From NCBI GenBank assembly GCA_002709225.1, contig PAQH01000128.1, positions 1-37,215 of the forward strand: 37,215 nt of DNA. Direction: 5' to 3'. Within the stretch, counting starts at the first letter, position 1, and each line of letters opens with the position of its first letter. This document shows positions 17,121 to 26,153 of this stretch, piece by piece. The DNA comes from Planctomycetaceae bacterium (lineage in GTDB: Bacteria > Planctomycetota > Planctomycetia > Pirellulales > Pirellulaceae). Position numbers and translations under genes: made by a program. The notes under the pieces are model-generated. The model was given only the letters and a program-made list of their open reading frames with translations. It ran no database searches and was not told the origin of the DNA.

Positions 17121-20100
17121 ATGGATATCGTAATTGCCCTGATCAATTTTCTTTTCATCGATGCCGTTTTCGTCTGGACGGCGATCTCTATTGCGATGCC
17201 GCTTGCTGTCTATCGAGATCCCAAGTTTATTGGCGGCTTTGCCCTCCTGCTCATGGCCTTGGTGATTGCTCTCCAGTCGTTGGATAACGTGGTTTATCCA
17301 TTGGTTGGCTTCAATCTCGTCGCTTCCCTGATGCATGCAGTTTATCTGCGTGCAAACTCCAGCGGCCGAATCGCTTTTGCGGTATTGAAACGCAACTTCA
17401 TCGGCTATTTCAGTAACCCTTCCGGCTATGTCTTCCTGTGTCTATTCGTCCTGCTTACTTCGCTGGCTGCATTCTGGCCGCCAAACTTCTTCATTAATAA
17501 CCTCGCCAATCTGGACCAGCTCAATCAGTACTTGCCAATGGTCATGCTGATTTTCATCCCAGCTATCACGATGGGGATCTGGTCTGAAGAGAGCCGTCAG
17601 GGAACCGACGAGCTGCTGCTCACCCTGCCGGCCAATGACTTCGATATTGTGGTCGGAAAATACCTGGCCACTGGTGGGGTTTTCACCGCGTCGCTCTTGT
17701 TTTCCCAATTGGCCAACAGCGCCGTTTTGGCAGGCTTGACCAACGGAAATCTGGATGCCGGACTGCTCTCAACAACCTATTTGGGGTACTGGTTAATGGG
17801 TATGGCCATGCTCTCTCTTGGCATGGTGGCATCATTCCTGACAAGTAATCTGACGGTCGGTTTCATTCTGGGTGTGGTATTTAATGCACCGCTCGTCTTT
17901 ATTTCGTACATCGACACACTCACGCCCGCTTCTCAGGCTACCACCGCGCGAACTATTGCGTCTTTCAGCATGTCCGCCAAAGCTGATGACTTAGGACGTG
18001 GAGTCGTCAGCAGCTCGTCAATGATCTACTTCCTGCTGGTCATCTCCATCGGCCTGTACCTGAGCATGATCTTGATCGGCAAGCGGCACTGGTCGGCTGG
18101 CCAAACTGGAAAAGGAATGGGACTGCACTTCCTTATCCGATCGGTTGCCTTGATTTTGACGATGCTTGGTCTCAGCCACCTCGTAACAAACCAAGACTGG
18201 TTTCGCAAAGATCTTTCCGAGGGAAAAATCAGCACAATCTCGAACGACACAAAGGATCTGATTCGCAGCCTTGACATCGATAATGGCGTCATCCGTATCG
18301 ATGCTTTCATCAGCAGTACCGTTCCAGAAATTTACGTTAAGACGCGCACCGACCTGCTCTCGATGCTCAAAGAGTTCGAGCGGTTGCGGGGTAGCAATAT
18401 CGAAGTGAATATCTATCAGGACCTGCAACCCTTCAGCGACGAAGCGACCATTGCCAAGGAACGATATGGGATTGAACCAACCATCGTTAACGTGCGCACG
18501 CGAGGACGCTTTGAACAAACGGAGGTGATTATGGGGGCGGCGTTCCGCTGCAACTTGGATAAAGTTGTGATCCCTTTCTTCGACTATGGGGTACCTGTCG
18601 AGTACGAACTCGCCCGTTCGATTGCCACCGTTGCCAAAACCAAACGTAAGAAACTGGCCGTCGTCAAGACAGACGCCAGCATGTTCGGGTCGTTCGATAT
18701 GCAACGCATGCAACAGATTCCCAAACAACTCATTATTCAAGAGTTGGAAAAGCAGTACGACGTCGAAGAGATCGATCCGACAGCGCCCATCGATACCAGT
18801 AAACACGATGGCAAGATGAAGTACGATGCCATGATGGTGGTTCAACCTTCGTCACTAGGGCCACCTGAGCTTGACAATGTCATCGCCGCCATCAAAGACG
18901 GAATGCCCACGGCTATTTTTGAAGATCCTCGACCGATGCTGATGCCTGGTACACCAACAGGACAACCGAAGCGTCGACCTCAAAATCCAATGATGGGTGG
19001 TATGGGCGGCATGGGTGGTGGCGGTGGCCCGATCCCTAAAGGGGATATTCGCAAACTCTGGAAAGTCCTTGACATCGACGTGCCGGGAGCCAACGGGATG
19101 GATGGACTCTACCAGCCACATCTCGTTTTCCACGAATACAATCCTTATCCGCGCATCGACCAAACGCAGCAATGGAATGATCTCTGGGTCATCATCCGCA
19201 ACGAGGCAATTGGTGCTGAAGAGGCCTTTTCAACCGAGAGTTCAATCACCAATGGAATTGCCGAGCTGCTCTTTATCTTGCCCGGCGGCATCTCAAATGA
19301 CGAGAGCGTGAAAAGCAAGCTGACTTTTACACCACTAGTCACTACTGGCGCTCAGGCCGGAAGTATCGCTTCACAGGATTACGAAGATGCAGAACGACAG
19401 ATGCAGCAAACACCCCAATACCTGGGGAACCTATTAAAGGAAATCCAGCAGGTGAATTCGAAGGCCAAAGGTTCTCAGATCCTGGCCGCGCGAATCCAGG
19501 GCGAAGTCACCGAAGACGAATTGATGGCCGATGAAGAGGATGGATCAACCTCGGCCACTGATGCCACTGCAACACCTGCCCCAGCTGATGAACCCAGTGC
19601 GGAACAAGAGGAGAGCAAAAAGGAAATCGACGTCATCTACGTCGCCGATATCGACGTTATGAGCCCGGCCTTCCTGCGAATCCGTGCACAGCCCGACCAG
19701 ACCGGCGAATTTAACTGGCAATTCGAGAATGTGACCTTCATGCTCAACGTCATTGACGCATTGTCAGGAGACGATGACTACGTTGAAATCCGCAAACGCA
19801 AGACCCGACACCAGACACTTTCACTGATCGAAAATGTGCGGCAAGATGCACGGGCAAAAGAACAACAAGCTCGCGGCGAATTCAAACAAGAATTTGACAA
19901 GAAGCTACAGGAAGCGGAAGCCAGTAACCAGAAGCAAATCGACGAGTTCCGCAAGAAGGTTGAGTCGCTGGAAGCACGTTATCGCAATGGGGAGGACGTC
20001 TACGAGGAATACCAGTCGGAATCGCAGCAATTCTCCATCGTGCAGGAAAAACTAAGGCGCAGACTTGACGTACAGCGCGAAAAGGAACAACGCGCTATGA

Positions 20101-20276
20101 ACACCTCGATTGAGGCAAGTCGCCGTGACTCCGACAATCAAGTGCGTCAAATACAAAACAGTGTGAAGTACATGACATTGTTAGCAGCAATTCCACCCAT
20201 CTTGGTTGGGTTTGTCGTGTTTGTCTCTCGCAGCTTGAGAGAACGTGAAGGGGTTGCCAAGTCGCGGCTGAAATAG
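17121..20276 (+). CDS. ABC-2 permease fused to GldG-like auxiliary protein (GldF-GldG fusion)
   Basis: A 1051-residue protein from the ATG at 17121. Residues ~5-80 hold two or three extra membrane helices. The ABC-2 permease part (~82-320) has the GldF hallmark WSEESRQGTDELLLTLPANDFDIVVGKYLA and six or so helices. A further helix (~335-355) begins the GldG-like part, whose long extracytoplasmic domain starts at DLSEGKISTISNDTKDLIRSL. That domain is interrupted by a Met/Gly segment (MMGGMGGMGGGGG, ~623-636) and by an acidic Ala/Pro linker near 800-835. A coiled coil follows (~905-1000), then a final helix (LLAAIPPILVGFVVFV). In many bacteria gldF and gldG are separate genes, so the fusion is notable. 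It should pair with the upstream ATPase; the transported substrate is unknown. Confidence 0.9.
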   Translation: MDIVIALINFLFIDAVFVWTAISIAMPLAVYRDPKFIGGFALLLMALVIALQSLDNVVYPLVGFNLVASLMHAVYLRANSSGRIAFAVLKRNFIGYFSNPSGYVFLCLFVLLTSLAAFWPPNFFINNLANLDQLNQYLPMVMLIFIPAITMGIWSEESRQGTDELLLTLPANDFDIVVGKYLATGGVFTASLLFSQLANSAVLAGLTNGNLDAGLLSTTYLGYWLMGMAMLSLGMVASFLTSNLTVGFILGVVFNAPLVFISYIDTLTPASQATTARTIASFSMSAKADDLGRGVVSSSSMIYFLLVISIGLYLSMILIGKRHWSAGQTGKGMGLHFLIRSVALILTMLGLSHLVTNQDWFRKDLSEGKISTISNDTKDLIRSLDIDNGVIRIDAFISSTVPEIYVKTRTDLLSMLKEFERLRGSNIEVNIYQDLQPFSDEATIAKERYGIEPTIVNVRTRGRFEQTEVIMGAAFRCNLDKVVIPFFDYGVPVEYELARSIATVAKTKRKKLAVVKTDASMFGSFDMQRMQQIPKQLIIQELEKQYDVEEIDPTAPIDTSKHDGKMKYDAMMVVQPSSLGPPELDNVIAAIKDGMPTAIFEDPRPMLMPGTPTGQPKRRPQNPMMGGMGGMGGGGGPIPKGDIRKLWKVLDIDVPGANGMDGLYQPHLVFHEYNPYPRIDQTQQWNDLWVIIRNEAIGAEEAFSTESSITNGIAELLFILPGGISNDESVKSKLTFTPLVTTGAQAGSIASQDYEDAERQMQQTPQYLGNLLKEIQQVNSKAKGSQILAARIQGEVTEDELMADEEDGSTSATDATATPAPADEPSAEQEESKKEIDVIYVADIDVMSPAFLRIRAQPDQTGEFNWQFENVTFMLNVIDALSGDDDYVEIRKRKTRHQTLSLIENVRQDARAKEQQARGEFKQEFDKKLQEAEASNQKQIDEFRKKVESLEARYRNGEDVYEEYQSESQQFSIVQEKLRRRLDVQREKEQRAMNTSIEASRRDSDNQVRQIQNSVKYMTLLAAIPPILVGFVVFVSRSLREREGVAKSRLK

Positions 20277-20329
20277 CCACCGTGCAGTCCGTTACGAAAT
20301 AGCCTCAAGCCCCATTGGTAAGAAAAATC

Positions 20330-22000
20330 ATGAATGAGTTAACCAAAACTGCTGCATTTGGAGCCGTCGCTGCAATCGCACTGGGAGGAGCAATTGTTTT
20401 TCATCCGTCGACCGAGTCGACTGTCAGCGACCCTGGAGAAGTCGCGCTGACGGAGGGATTCGAGGACCCCAACAAGGCTGCGAACTTGCGCATTGTCAAA
20501 TACGATGAAGAACTAGCCGAACTGAAGGAATTCGAAGTTACTCGAAGGTCGGAAACGAGCGGTGTGTGGTCGCTACCTTCACACGACGGCTATCCCGCCG
20601 ATGCAGCAGATCAGATTCGAGATGCAACAGTTGGATTAACCGACCTGAAGAGTCTCGCTACGGCATCGTTAGAGAAGAGTGACTGGAAGCTATATGGAGT
20701 TGAGGAACCGAGCGAAGAACAAACCAGCGCTGGAGATGTGGGCATCGGGATGCTGGTCGAAGTCAAGAATGAAGCGAATGACAACGTTGTCCAAATCATC
20801 ATTGGCAAAAAAGTCAAGGGCAGTGAAGGCCAGCGGTTTGTCCGCAAAGTCGGCCAAGATCCTGTCTACGTCGCCAAAATCGACCCCGAAAAACTGTCCA
20901 CCAAGTTTTCCGACTGGGTCGAACAAGACTTACTCAAACTCAGTACTTTCGACGTGGAAAACTTACAGCTTAAAGACTATTCGGTGCAAAAAGTACTGCG
21001 TGGCAATCGTTTTGCTGTAAGCATTAATCGGCGCCACGACATTACCTTGAATTACAACAGTACAGACAGCAAATGGGAATTGGGAGACCTAATCACCTAC
21101 GACAAGGAAAACAAGCCGTTTTCCGGCAGTCTGGCCGACGCAGAAGAGCTCGACAACACCAAACTCAACGATCTCAAGAACGCGTTGGGGGACTTGAAGA
21201 TTGTCGACGTCGAAAAAAAGCCGGCAGGGCTTGGCAAGGACCTAACAGCCGGCGCCGACTTCATGGCTGATCAGGAGAGTTTCAATAGTCTTTTTCAAAA
21301 AGGATTTTTCGGCCTCACGATGGGCCAAGAGCAGCGTCAGGAGCTGCTTTCAGTTAATGGCGAAGTACTAGTTGGCATGAAAGATGGCGTGGAATATGTG
21401 CTACGTTTTGGAAACGTAGCCAGAACACAGGCAGAAGGGGACGAAGCAGGGCTCAATCGGTATCTGTTCGTGCTGGCACGCCTGAACGAAGCCAAAATCG
21501 AAAAACCTGCATTAGAAGAACTGCCCATGGTGCCGGCCGGTCCCAGCGGTCCTGAAAAACCGGCTGATCAGGGTGCCGAGGCGCCCGCACCAAAACCCGC
21601 AGCAGAGTGCCAGGATGAGGCACCGGCCCCCCAGGACACACCTGCGGCGCCTCCCGGCAGCGTACCTGCGGGTGACCTCGATGAAGAGAAAGCCAAGGTT
21701 GAAAGTGAACGCGAACGTATTCAGAAAGAAAATGATAAAAAACTGGAAGACTACCAAGCGGCGGTCAAGAAAGCACGCGAACGTGTAAACGAACTGAATG
21801 CTCGATTTGCGCCTTGGTATTACGTTGTTTCTGAAGACGTTTACAAGAAGATCCGACTCGGTCGTGGAGAAATCATCAAAGAAAACGAAGAAGCCAAGAA
21901 AGACGGCTTTGGGGTGGATGCGTTCCGTGACCTTCAGGACAAAGGGCTGAAGAAAGAGGACAGCAGTAGCAGTGACGGAGCGACAATTCCACCAAATTGA
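20330..22000 (+). CDS. DUF4340 domain protein of the Gld-like ABC system
   Basis: A 556-residue protein from the ATG at 20330; a TTG at 20315 is in frame but less likely. The N-terminus has one membrane helix or signal anchor (TAAFGAVAAIALGGAIVF, ~7-24). The body has the DUF4340 pattern: an early NLRIVKYDEELAELKEFEV strand, WSLPSHDGYPADAADQI, DWKLYGVEEP and repeated GKKVKGSEGQRFVRKVGQDPVYVAKID-like beta units. A Pro/Ala-rich linker (~399-450) leads to a charged helix (~450-490), then a C-terminal WYYVVSEDVYKKIRLGR block. DUF4340 genes commonly follow GldG-like genes, so it is probably an extracytoplasmic partner of the fusion 53 bp upstream. No enzymatic motif was recognised. Confidence 0.88.
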   Translation: MNELTKTAAFGAVAAIALGGAIVFHPSTESTVSDPGEVALTEGFEDPNKAANLRIVKYDEELAELKEFEVTRRSETSGVWSLPSHDGYPADAADQIRDATVGLTDLKSLATASLEKSDWKLYGVEEPSEEQTSAGDVGIGMLVEVKNEANDNVVQIIIGKKVKGSEGQRFVRKVGQDPVYVAKIDPEKLSTKFSDWVEQDLLKLSTFDVENLQLKDYSVQKVLRGNRFAVSINRRHDITLNYNSTDSKWELGDLITYDKENKPFSGSLADAEELDNTKLNDLKNALGDLKIVDVEKKPAGLGKDLTAGADFMADQESFNSLFQKGFFGLTMGQEQRQELLSVNGEVLVGMKDGVEYVLRFGNVARTQAEGDEAGLNRYLFVLARLNEAKIEKPALEELPMVPAGPSGPEKPADQGAEAPAPKPAAECQDEAPAPQDTPAAPPGSVPAGDLDEEKAKVESERERIQKENDKKLEDYQAAVKKARERVNELNARFAPWYYVVSEDVYKKIRLGRGEIIKENEEAKKDGFGVDAFRDLQDKGLKKEDSSSSDGATIPPN

Positions 22001-22105
22001 TGTTGTCGTATTCCTGCCAGTCCATCACGAGCGCGCGCTGACCTGCTTGGCAGCGCATTAGAGCTGACATCCTCTTGTGGTTCGTGCTTGTCCCAGTTGG
22101 CAGGT

Positions 22106-22423
22106 TTATTGATCAGGTTCGCCCAGACTCACCAACAATGTGAGTGAGTAGATACCTGTATTGTGACCGTCGCTGAATTCAATTGCGTATGCGTAGTTCC
22201 CCATAGGCGTCATGCGCACAATCTGCAGTTTTTCCTGCCCGCCCACCGACAACACAGGAAACATCTCCGCATCTGACGCTACGGCCTCTTGACGGCACGT
22301 CGCGCATGGGCAGCGGGAACGAAGTTCCTGTACGGTGTACTTGCGAACTTCTCCATTGCTCCAAGCGATCCGCAGAGCGCCATCATCAAGTCGTGTCAAT
22401 TGAGTCGGTTCCACTGTCGGCAT
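22106..22423 (-). CDS. DUF971 domain protein
   Basis: A 105-residue protein. The ATG at 22423 has GGAG five bases upstream, which decides the start over a GTG at 22447. It is a single DUF971 domain (also called the gamma-butyrobetaine-hydroxylase-like N-terminal domain): LRIAWSNGEVRKYTVQELRSRCPCATCRQE, with Cys 38, 40 and 43, later MTPMGNYAYAIEFSDGHNTGIYSL. Stand-alone DUF971 proteins have no settled function; the domain is also fused to Mrp/HCF101-type iron-sulfur carriers, so a metal or iron-sulfur link is possible. It lies 80 bp downstream of the acyl-CoA-dehydrogenase-like gene on the same strand and may be co-transcribed with it. Confidence 0.88.
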   Translation of the reverse strand: MPTVEPTQLTRLDDGALRIAWSNGEVRKYTVQELRSRCPCATCRQEAVASDAEMFPVLSVGGQEKLQIVRMTPMGNYAYAIEFSDGHNTGIYSLTLLVSLGEPDQ

Positions 22424-22505
22424 GGTATCTCCGCCCTTAGGTGTCACTGTAAACCGGGTGTCTGTAGCCAGCCCTCTTCAGTCTGGCAAGAACCCGTCTG
22501 CGACA

Positions 22506-23603
22506 TCAGGTTTCACTAATGCCCGCCAACTCACACAAATTGGCGGCGAGCACCGGCTGGGGGCAACTCCACACGAGGAAAAACAAGGCTTCTCGACACC
22601 ATCTTCCGGTCGAATGCCCTGTCACATAGCCGGTCCCCTTGGCAGCTGCAAGCCCAGCTTGTGTTGCCCGCAAGACATGGCTGTTGACGCGAGTCCTCAT
22701 CGCCTGGTGGTCGCAATCGCGACGTCCGTCCAGATGACCGAACAACTCGTCGCAGAGCGACTGCCACTCGCATCGCAGCGCCACGGTGGGTGGCTCGAGG
22801 TCAGGACGTTTGCAGACCTCGGTATCCAGATAATCAAGCGCGCTCGCCGCGAGCCCCAAAGCCAGAATCGACGTCTGTACCCCGCCAGTCTTGGCACCAG
22901 CGCCGGTCTTCATCACCTCTTCAACTGGCCCTGCCAACAAAAGTTCACGAGGCACATCCACATTCTCACAACGCAGTGGTCCTGTGCGACTCGCGCTCAA
23001 TCCCACTAAATCGGCCGACTCTGCGGCCATGACACCGGGCAAAGTTGTGGGCAGAGCAAGTAATACTTGTCGGTGATCCTGAAGTGTGGCCCCAACCACC
23101 ACTGTGTCGGCGAATGTGACACCCGTAACCCAAGGGCTGAAACCATCCAGTCGAAAACCGGTTGGAATTTCTTCCGCCTGCAAAACCGGGCGCGTCTCAT
23201 GACGGCGACTCGTCGTCAAATGAGAAATACCAACCGTTGCAAATTGCGCCCCACAAGCAAGATCTGGAAGCAACCGTCGCTTGAGCTCGTTATCTTCAGA
23301 CAATGCGATCCGTTGACAGGCTCCGGTTCGTTGCGTGATGACAAATGTCGTTGCTAGACAAGCCGCGCTCAGCTTCAAGTACGCGCGCATAATCGCCGAA
23401 GTATCCCATCCCTGTCCCCCGAATTCGCGCTCTACAAACCACTCAAACACGCCATATTGGGCACACAGCTGCAATTGCTGCTGAGGCCACGCCCCGGGCT
23501 TCTCCAAACTGGGGGACAATGCACCAAGTTGTTCGCAAAGTTCACCCAGCTGATCGTCATCCGGCGAGACGATACGGCCGGGCCGACTGGACCGCTCGTT
23601 CAT
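22506..23603 (-). CDS. Acyl-CoA dehydrogenase family protein
   Basis: A 365-residue protein from the ATG at 23603. The N-terminal part shows FEWFVEREFGGQGWD (53-67), the usual 'PxxYGGxG' position. The middle has LLPDLACGAQFATVGISHL and LDGFSPWVTGVTFADTVVVGATL (W158-V159-T160, the flavin-contact WVT). The C-terminal helical part ends with KGTGYVTGHSTGRWCREALFFLVWS, the ERW-R-A position of the family. It is slightly short (the family is usually ~380 or more), and the substrate-defining regions are degenerate, so it may be an unusual dehydrogenase or a flavin monooxygenase-like relative. FAD dependence is inferred from the fold. It is divergent from the phosphorylase gene, with ~100 bp between starts. 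Confidence 0.82.
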   Translation of the reverse strand: MNERSSRPGRIVSPDDDQLGELCEQLGALSPSLEKPGAWPQQQLQLCAQYGVFEWFVEREFGGQGWDTSAIMRAYLKLSAACLATTFVITQRTGACQRIALSEDNELKRRLLPDLACGAQFATVGISHLTTSRRHETRPVLQAEEIPTGFRLDGFSPWVTGVTFADTVVVGATLQDHRQVLLALPTTLPGVMAAESADLVGLSASRTGPLRCENVDVPRELLLAGPVEEVMKTGAGAKTGGVQTSILALGLAASALDYLDTEVCKRPDLEPPTVALRCEWQSLCDELFGHLDGRRDCDHQAMRTRVNSHVLRATQAGLAAAKGTGYVTGHSTGRWCREALFFLVWSCPQPVLAANLCELAGISET

Positions 23604-23705
23604 GGTGTTTTACCGCATCTCGTCTTTTCGAAATCCAAGCAACTTATTACAATTCGGCCGCTTTTTCTTGACAAATACCTAACGTGCGGGACACAGGACG
23701 TGATC

Positions 23706-25904
23706 GTGAGCACTGTTGAAATCCCCCAAGAACATGGGGCGCAAATCCCTAGTTCCAGTGACTTATCACCACAAGTACTTTATGACAAGTGCTTGGCACT
23801 GGCAAGCAACCTGTGGTGGTCCTGGCATCCTGAAGTGATTAACCTCTTTCGCGATCTAGATCCCAATCGCTGGAGACAACTAGATCACAATCCCATCGCT
23901 TTGCTGCGTGAATTCTCTCCACAACGTCTAGCCGTACGTGCTGAGGAAATGGTGCTGTATAGCCGCATCAATCACGCCTACCGTCGCCTCAAGGAATACG
24001 TCGCTCATTCACAATCATGGGGGTCGACCCACGCAAACGTCCTGGGGGCGAATCCGGTAGCCTATTTTTCGGCCGAGTTTGGCATGCATGAATCGATGCC
24101 AATCTACTCGGGTGGTCTCGGGGTCCTGTCTGGTGACCACGTCAAAAGCGCCAGCGATTTGGGTGTGCCACTTATTGGTATTGGCCTGTTCTACGACCAG
24201 GGTTACTTCAAACAACACCTCGACACCCACGGGTACCAGAACGAAGAATATCTGGACACCAAGGTCGAAAATTTGCCACTCACTCCGGCGCGTTCACCTG
24301 ATGGCAACGACCTCACCGTCGAAATCGAAACTCGCAATGAGACCTTATTCGCCAAAGTCTGGCTCGTCCGCGTCGGGCGTGTTCAACTGTACCTGCTCGA
24401 CTGTGATGTTGAAGGGAATAGCCCACAAGACCGGCAACTCACCAGTCGGCTGTACGGAGGCGACGAACGTACACGTATTCGCCAGGAACTTGTCTTGAGT
24501 GTGGGCGGCGTCCGTGCGCTTAAAGCCCTCCAAATCACCCCGGGTGTTTACCACCTGAATGAAGGCCATAGTGCCTTTGCACCTCTAGAGGTCATTCGAG
24601 AACGCATGCACGATGATGGTCTTTGTTTTGATGATGCGGTGCGTGACGTCGCGCAACAAACCGTTTTTACCACACACACACCCGTACCTGCTGGACATGA
24701 CCGATTCGACGGCGTCTTGGTCGAGGAACACCTCGGACCGTTACGTGATCAACTGGGAATTTCTTTCGACCAGCTGATGGGGCTAGGCCGTGTCGAACCA
24801 CAAAACGACACAGAGACGTTTTGCATGACCGTCGTGGGGCTCAAACTATCACGCAAAGCTAATGCGGTCAGTTCTCTACATGGAAAAGTGTCCCGGCGCA
24901 TGTGGGCACATATTTGGCCCTGGCGAGTCGAAGAGGAAATTCCTATCGGCCACATCACAAATGGAGTTCATATTCCAACGTGGCTCGCATGGCAAATGAA
25001 ACAACTGTACGACCGCAACTTTCCATCCGAGTGGATGCGTCGCATGGGGGAACCGGAACTCTGGAAAAACATCCACCAGGTCGATCCCGGTGAGTTGTGG
25101 GAAACACACAACGGACTGAAGAACCTGCTGCTGGAATTCGTGCGTCGGCGTGTCACACGACAAACACAGCGGCGAGGAGAAAGCGATCAGATAATCGAGA
25201 CGTCGCGGCATCTACTGGATCCAAATGTGCTGACTATTGGATTTGGCCGCCGCTTCGCGACGTATAAACGAGCAACGCTATTACTGTCAGACCTTGACCG
25301 CTTCCGCAGTTTGCTGACGCATCCCAGCCGCCCAATTCAATTGATCTTCGCTGGAAAAGCGCATCCGCGAGATGAGCCTGGCAAAAAGCTCATTCAGGAA
25401 ATCGCCAACACGCGCCACGACAGTCACTTTCAAGACCGCATCGTGTTCCTTGAAGATTATGACATCAACGTCTGCCGACACTTGATCCAGGGTGTCGATG
25501 TCTGGCTGAACAATCCTAGAAGACCGCTTGAAGCATCGGGCACAAGCGGCCAAAAAGCGGTCCTCAACGGCGCTCTCAACCTGTCCGTACGTGATGGATG
25601 GTGGGCAGAAGCCTACGATGGTGCAAACGGGTTCTCGATCGGAAATGGGCGCCACCACGTTGATGACAAAATCACTGATCAACGTGAAGCAAGTTCGCTT
25701 TATCACGTATTAGAACACCAAGTCATCCCCATGTTCTACGACCGAGACATTGACGGGCTACCACAGCAATGGATCAAGTACATGATGAACTCGATCAGCA
25801 CGTTGGCCTGGCGATTCAGCGCACACCGAATGGTTATGGACTACGCAACCACGTGCTATGTACCTGCTGCAGGTGGCTTGAGTTGTGACATGCATCGGAT
25901 CTAG
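23706..25904 (+). CDS. glgP: Alpha-glucan (glycogen) phosphorylase, GT35 short type
   Basis: A 732-residue protein when started at GTG 23706, which has AGGA at 7-nt spacing. The frame is open from 23457, but the extra part overlaps the 5' end of the opposing gene and is not protein-like. The N-terminal domain has LASNLWWSWHPE typical of DUF3417-type phosphorylases. Then VAYFSAEFGMHESMPIYSGGLGVLSGDHVKSASDLG, VYHLNEGHSAF, FTTHTPVPAGHDRF and NGVHIPTWLAWQM follow. The pyridoxal-phosphate lysine is K617 in EASGTSGQKAVLNGALNLS, followed by DGWWAEAYDG. The enzyme releases glucose-1-phosphate from glycogen or maltodextrin. A TTGACA at 23668 could be a -35 element, but no clear -10 follows. It leads a plus-strand cluster with the small Cys-rich and DHS-like genes. 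Confidence 0.92.
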   Translation: MSTVEIPQEHGAQIPSSSDLSPQVLYDKCLALASNLWWSWHPEVINLFRDLDPNRWRQLDHNPIALLREFSPQRLAVRAEEMVLYSRINHAYRRLKEYVAHSQSWGSTHANVLGANPVAYFSAEFGMHESMPIYSGGLGVLSGDHVKSASDLGVPLIGIGLFYDQGYFKQHLDTHGYQNEEYLDTKVENLPLTPARSPDGNDLTVEIETRNETLFAKVWLVRVGRVQLYLLDCDVEGNSPQDRQLTSRLYGGDERTRIRQELVLSVGGVRALKALQITPGVYHLNEGHSAFAPLEVIRERMHDDGLCFDDAVRDVAQQTVFTTHTPVPAGHDRFDGVLVEEHLGPLRDQLGISFDQLMGLGRVEPQNDTETFCMTVVGLKLSRKANAVSSLHGKVSRRMWAHIWPWRVEEEIPIGHITNGVHIPTWLAWQMKQLYDRNFPSEWMRRMGEPELWKNIHQVDPGELWETHNGLKNLLLEFVRRRVTRQTQRRGESDQIIETSRHLLDPNVLTIGFGRRFATYKRATLLLSDLDRFRSLLTHPSRPIQLIFAGKAHPRDEPGKKLIQEIANTRHDSHFQDRIVFLEDYDINVCRHLIQGVDVWLNNPRRPLEASGTSGQKAVLNGALNLSVRDGWWAEAYDGANGFSIGNGRHHVDDKITDQREASSLYHVLEHQVIPMFYDRDIDGLPQQWIKYMMNSISTLAWRFSAHRMVMDYATTCYVPAAGGLSCDMHRI

Positions 25905-25913
25905 GAGACGCCC

Positions 25914-26120
25914 ATGAATCACTCCCCCGTAGCAGCAGCGCATAGAACAACTCATTTGCATAAGCCACACACGTTATCGGAGAGAGCAGAAAGTCCCAGC
26001 CATCCCAATGCACCGGCATGCGCTGTTTGTGGCGCCAGGTTGATCGAAATACGGGCCAAACTCCAATGCGTTCGCTGCCGAACGATCTGCGAAACTTGCT
26101 GTGAAGGAGCACGCTGGTAA
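25914..26120 (+). CDS. Small seven-cysteine zinc-ribbon-like protein
   Basis: A 68-residue protein with AGGAG six bases before the ATG at 25914, only 9 bp after the phosphorylase stop. The first ~33 residues are His/Ser/Pro-rich and likely flexible. The rest holds C36-x2-C39, C52-x2-C55, C59 and C62-C63, in the pattern CAVCG...CVRC-RTI-CETCCEG. The two CxxC pairs spaced by 12 residues look like a zinc ribbon; the CETCC tail may add a ligand or a redox pair. I recall similar small proteins in planctomycetes beside the DHS-like gene, but cannot verify that here. Function unknown. Tight spacing to both neighbours suggests one transcript. Confidence 0.8.
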   Translation: MNHSPVAAAHRTTHLHKPHTLSERAESPSHPNAPACAVCGARLIEIRAKLQCVRCRTICETCCEGARW

Positions 26121-26153
26121 GCTCCTGTCATTGATTTGTGCTAGAGACCGTTC

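Noticed and set aside
18018..18845. Minus-strand 275-codon frame
   Set aside because: It is antisense to the well-supported GldF/GldG-like gene and His/Phe-rich without any family motif.
23457..23705. N-terminal extension of the phosphorylase frame
   Set aside because: It overlaps the start of the opposing acyl-CoA-dehydrogenase-like gene and is not protein-like; GTG 23706 has a well-spaced AGGA.
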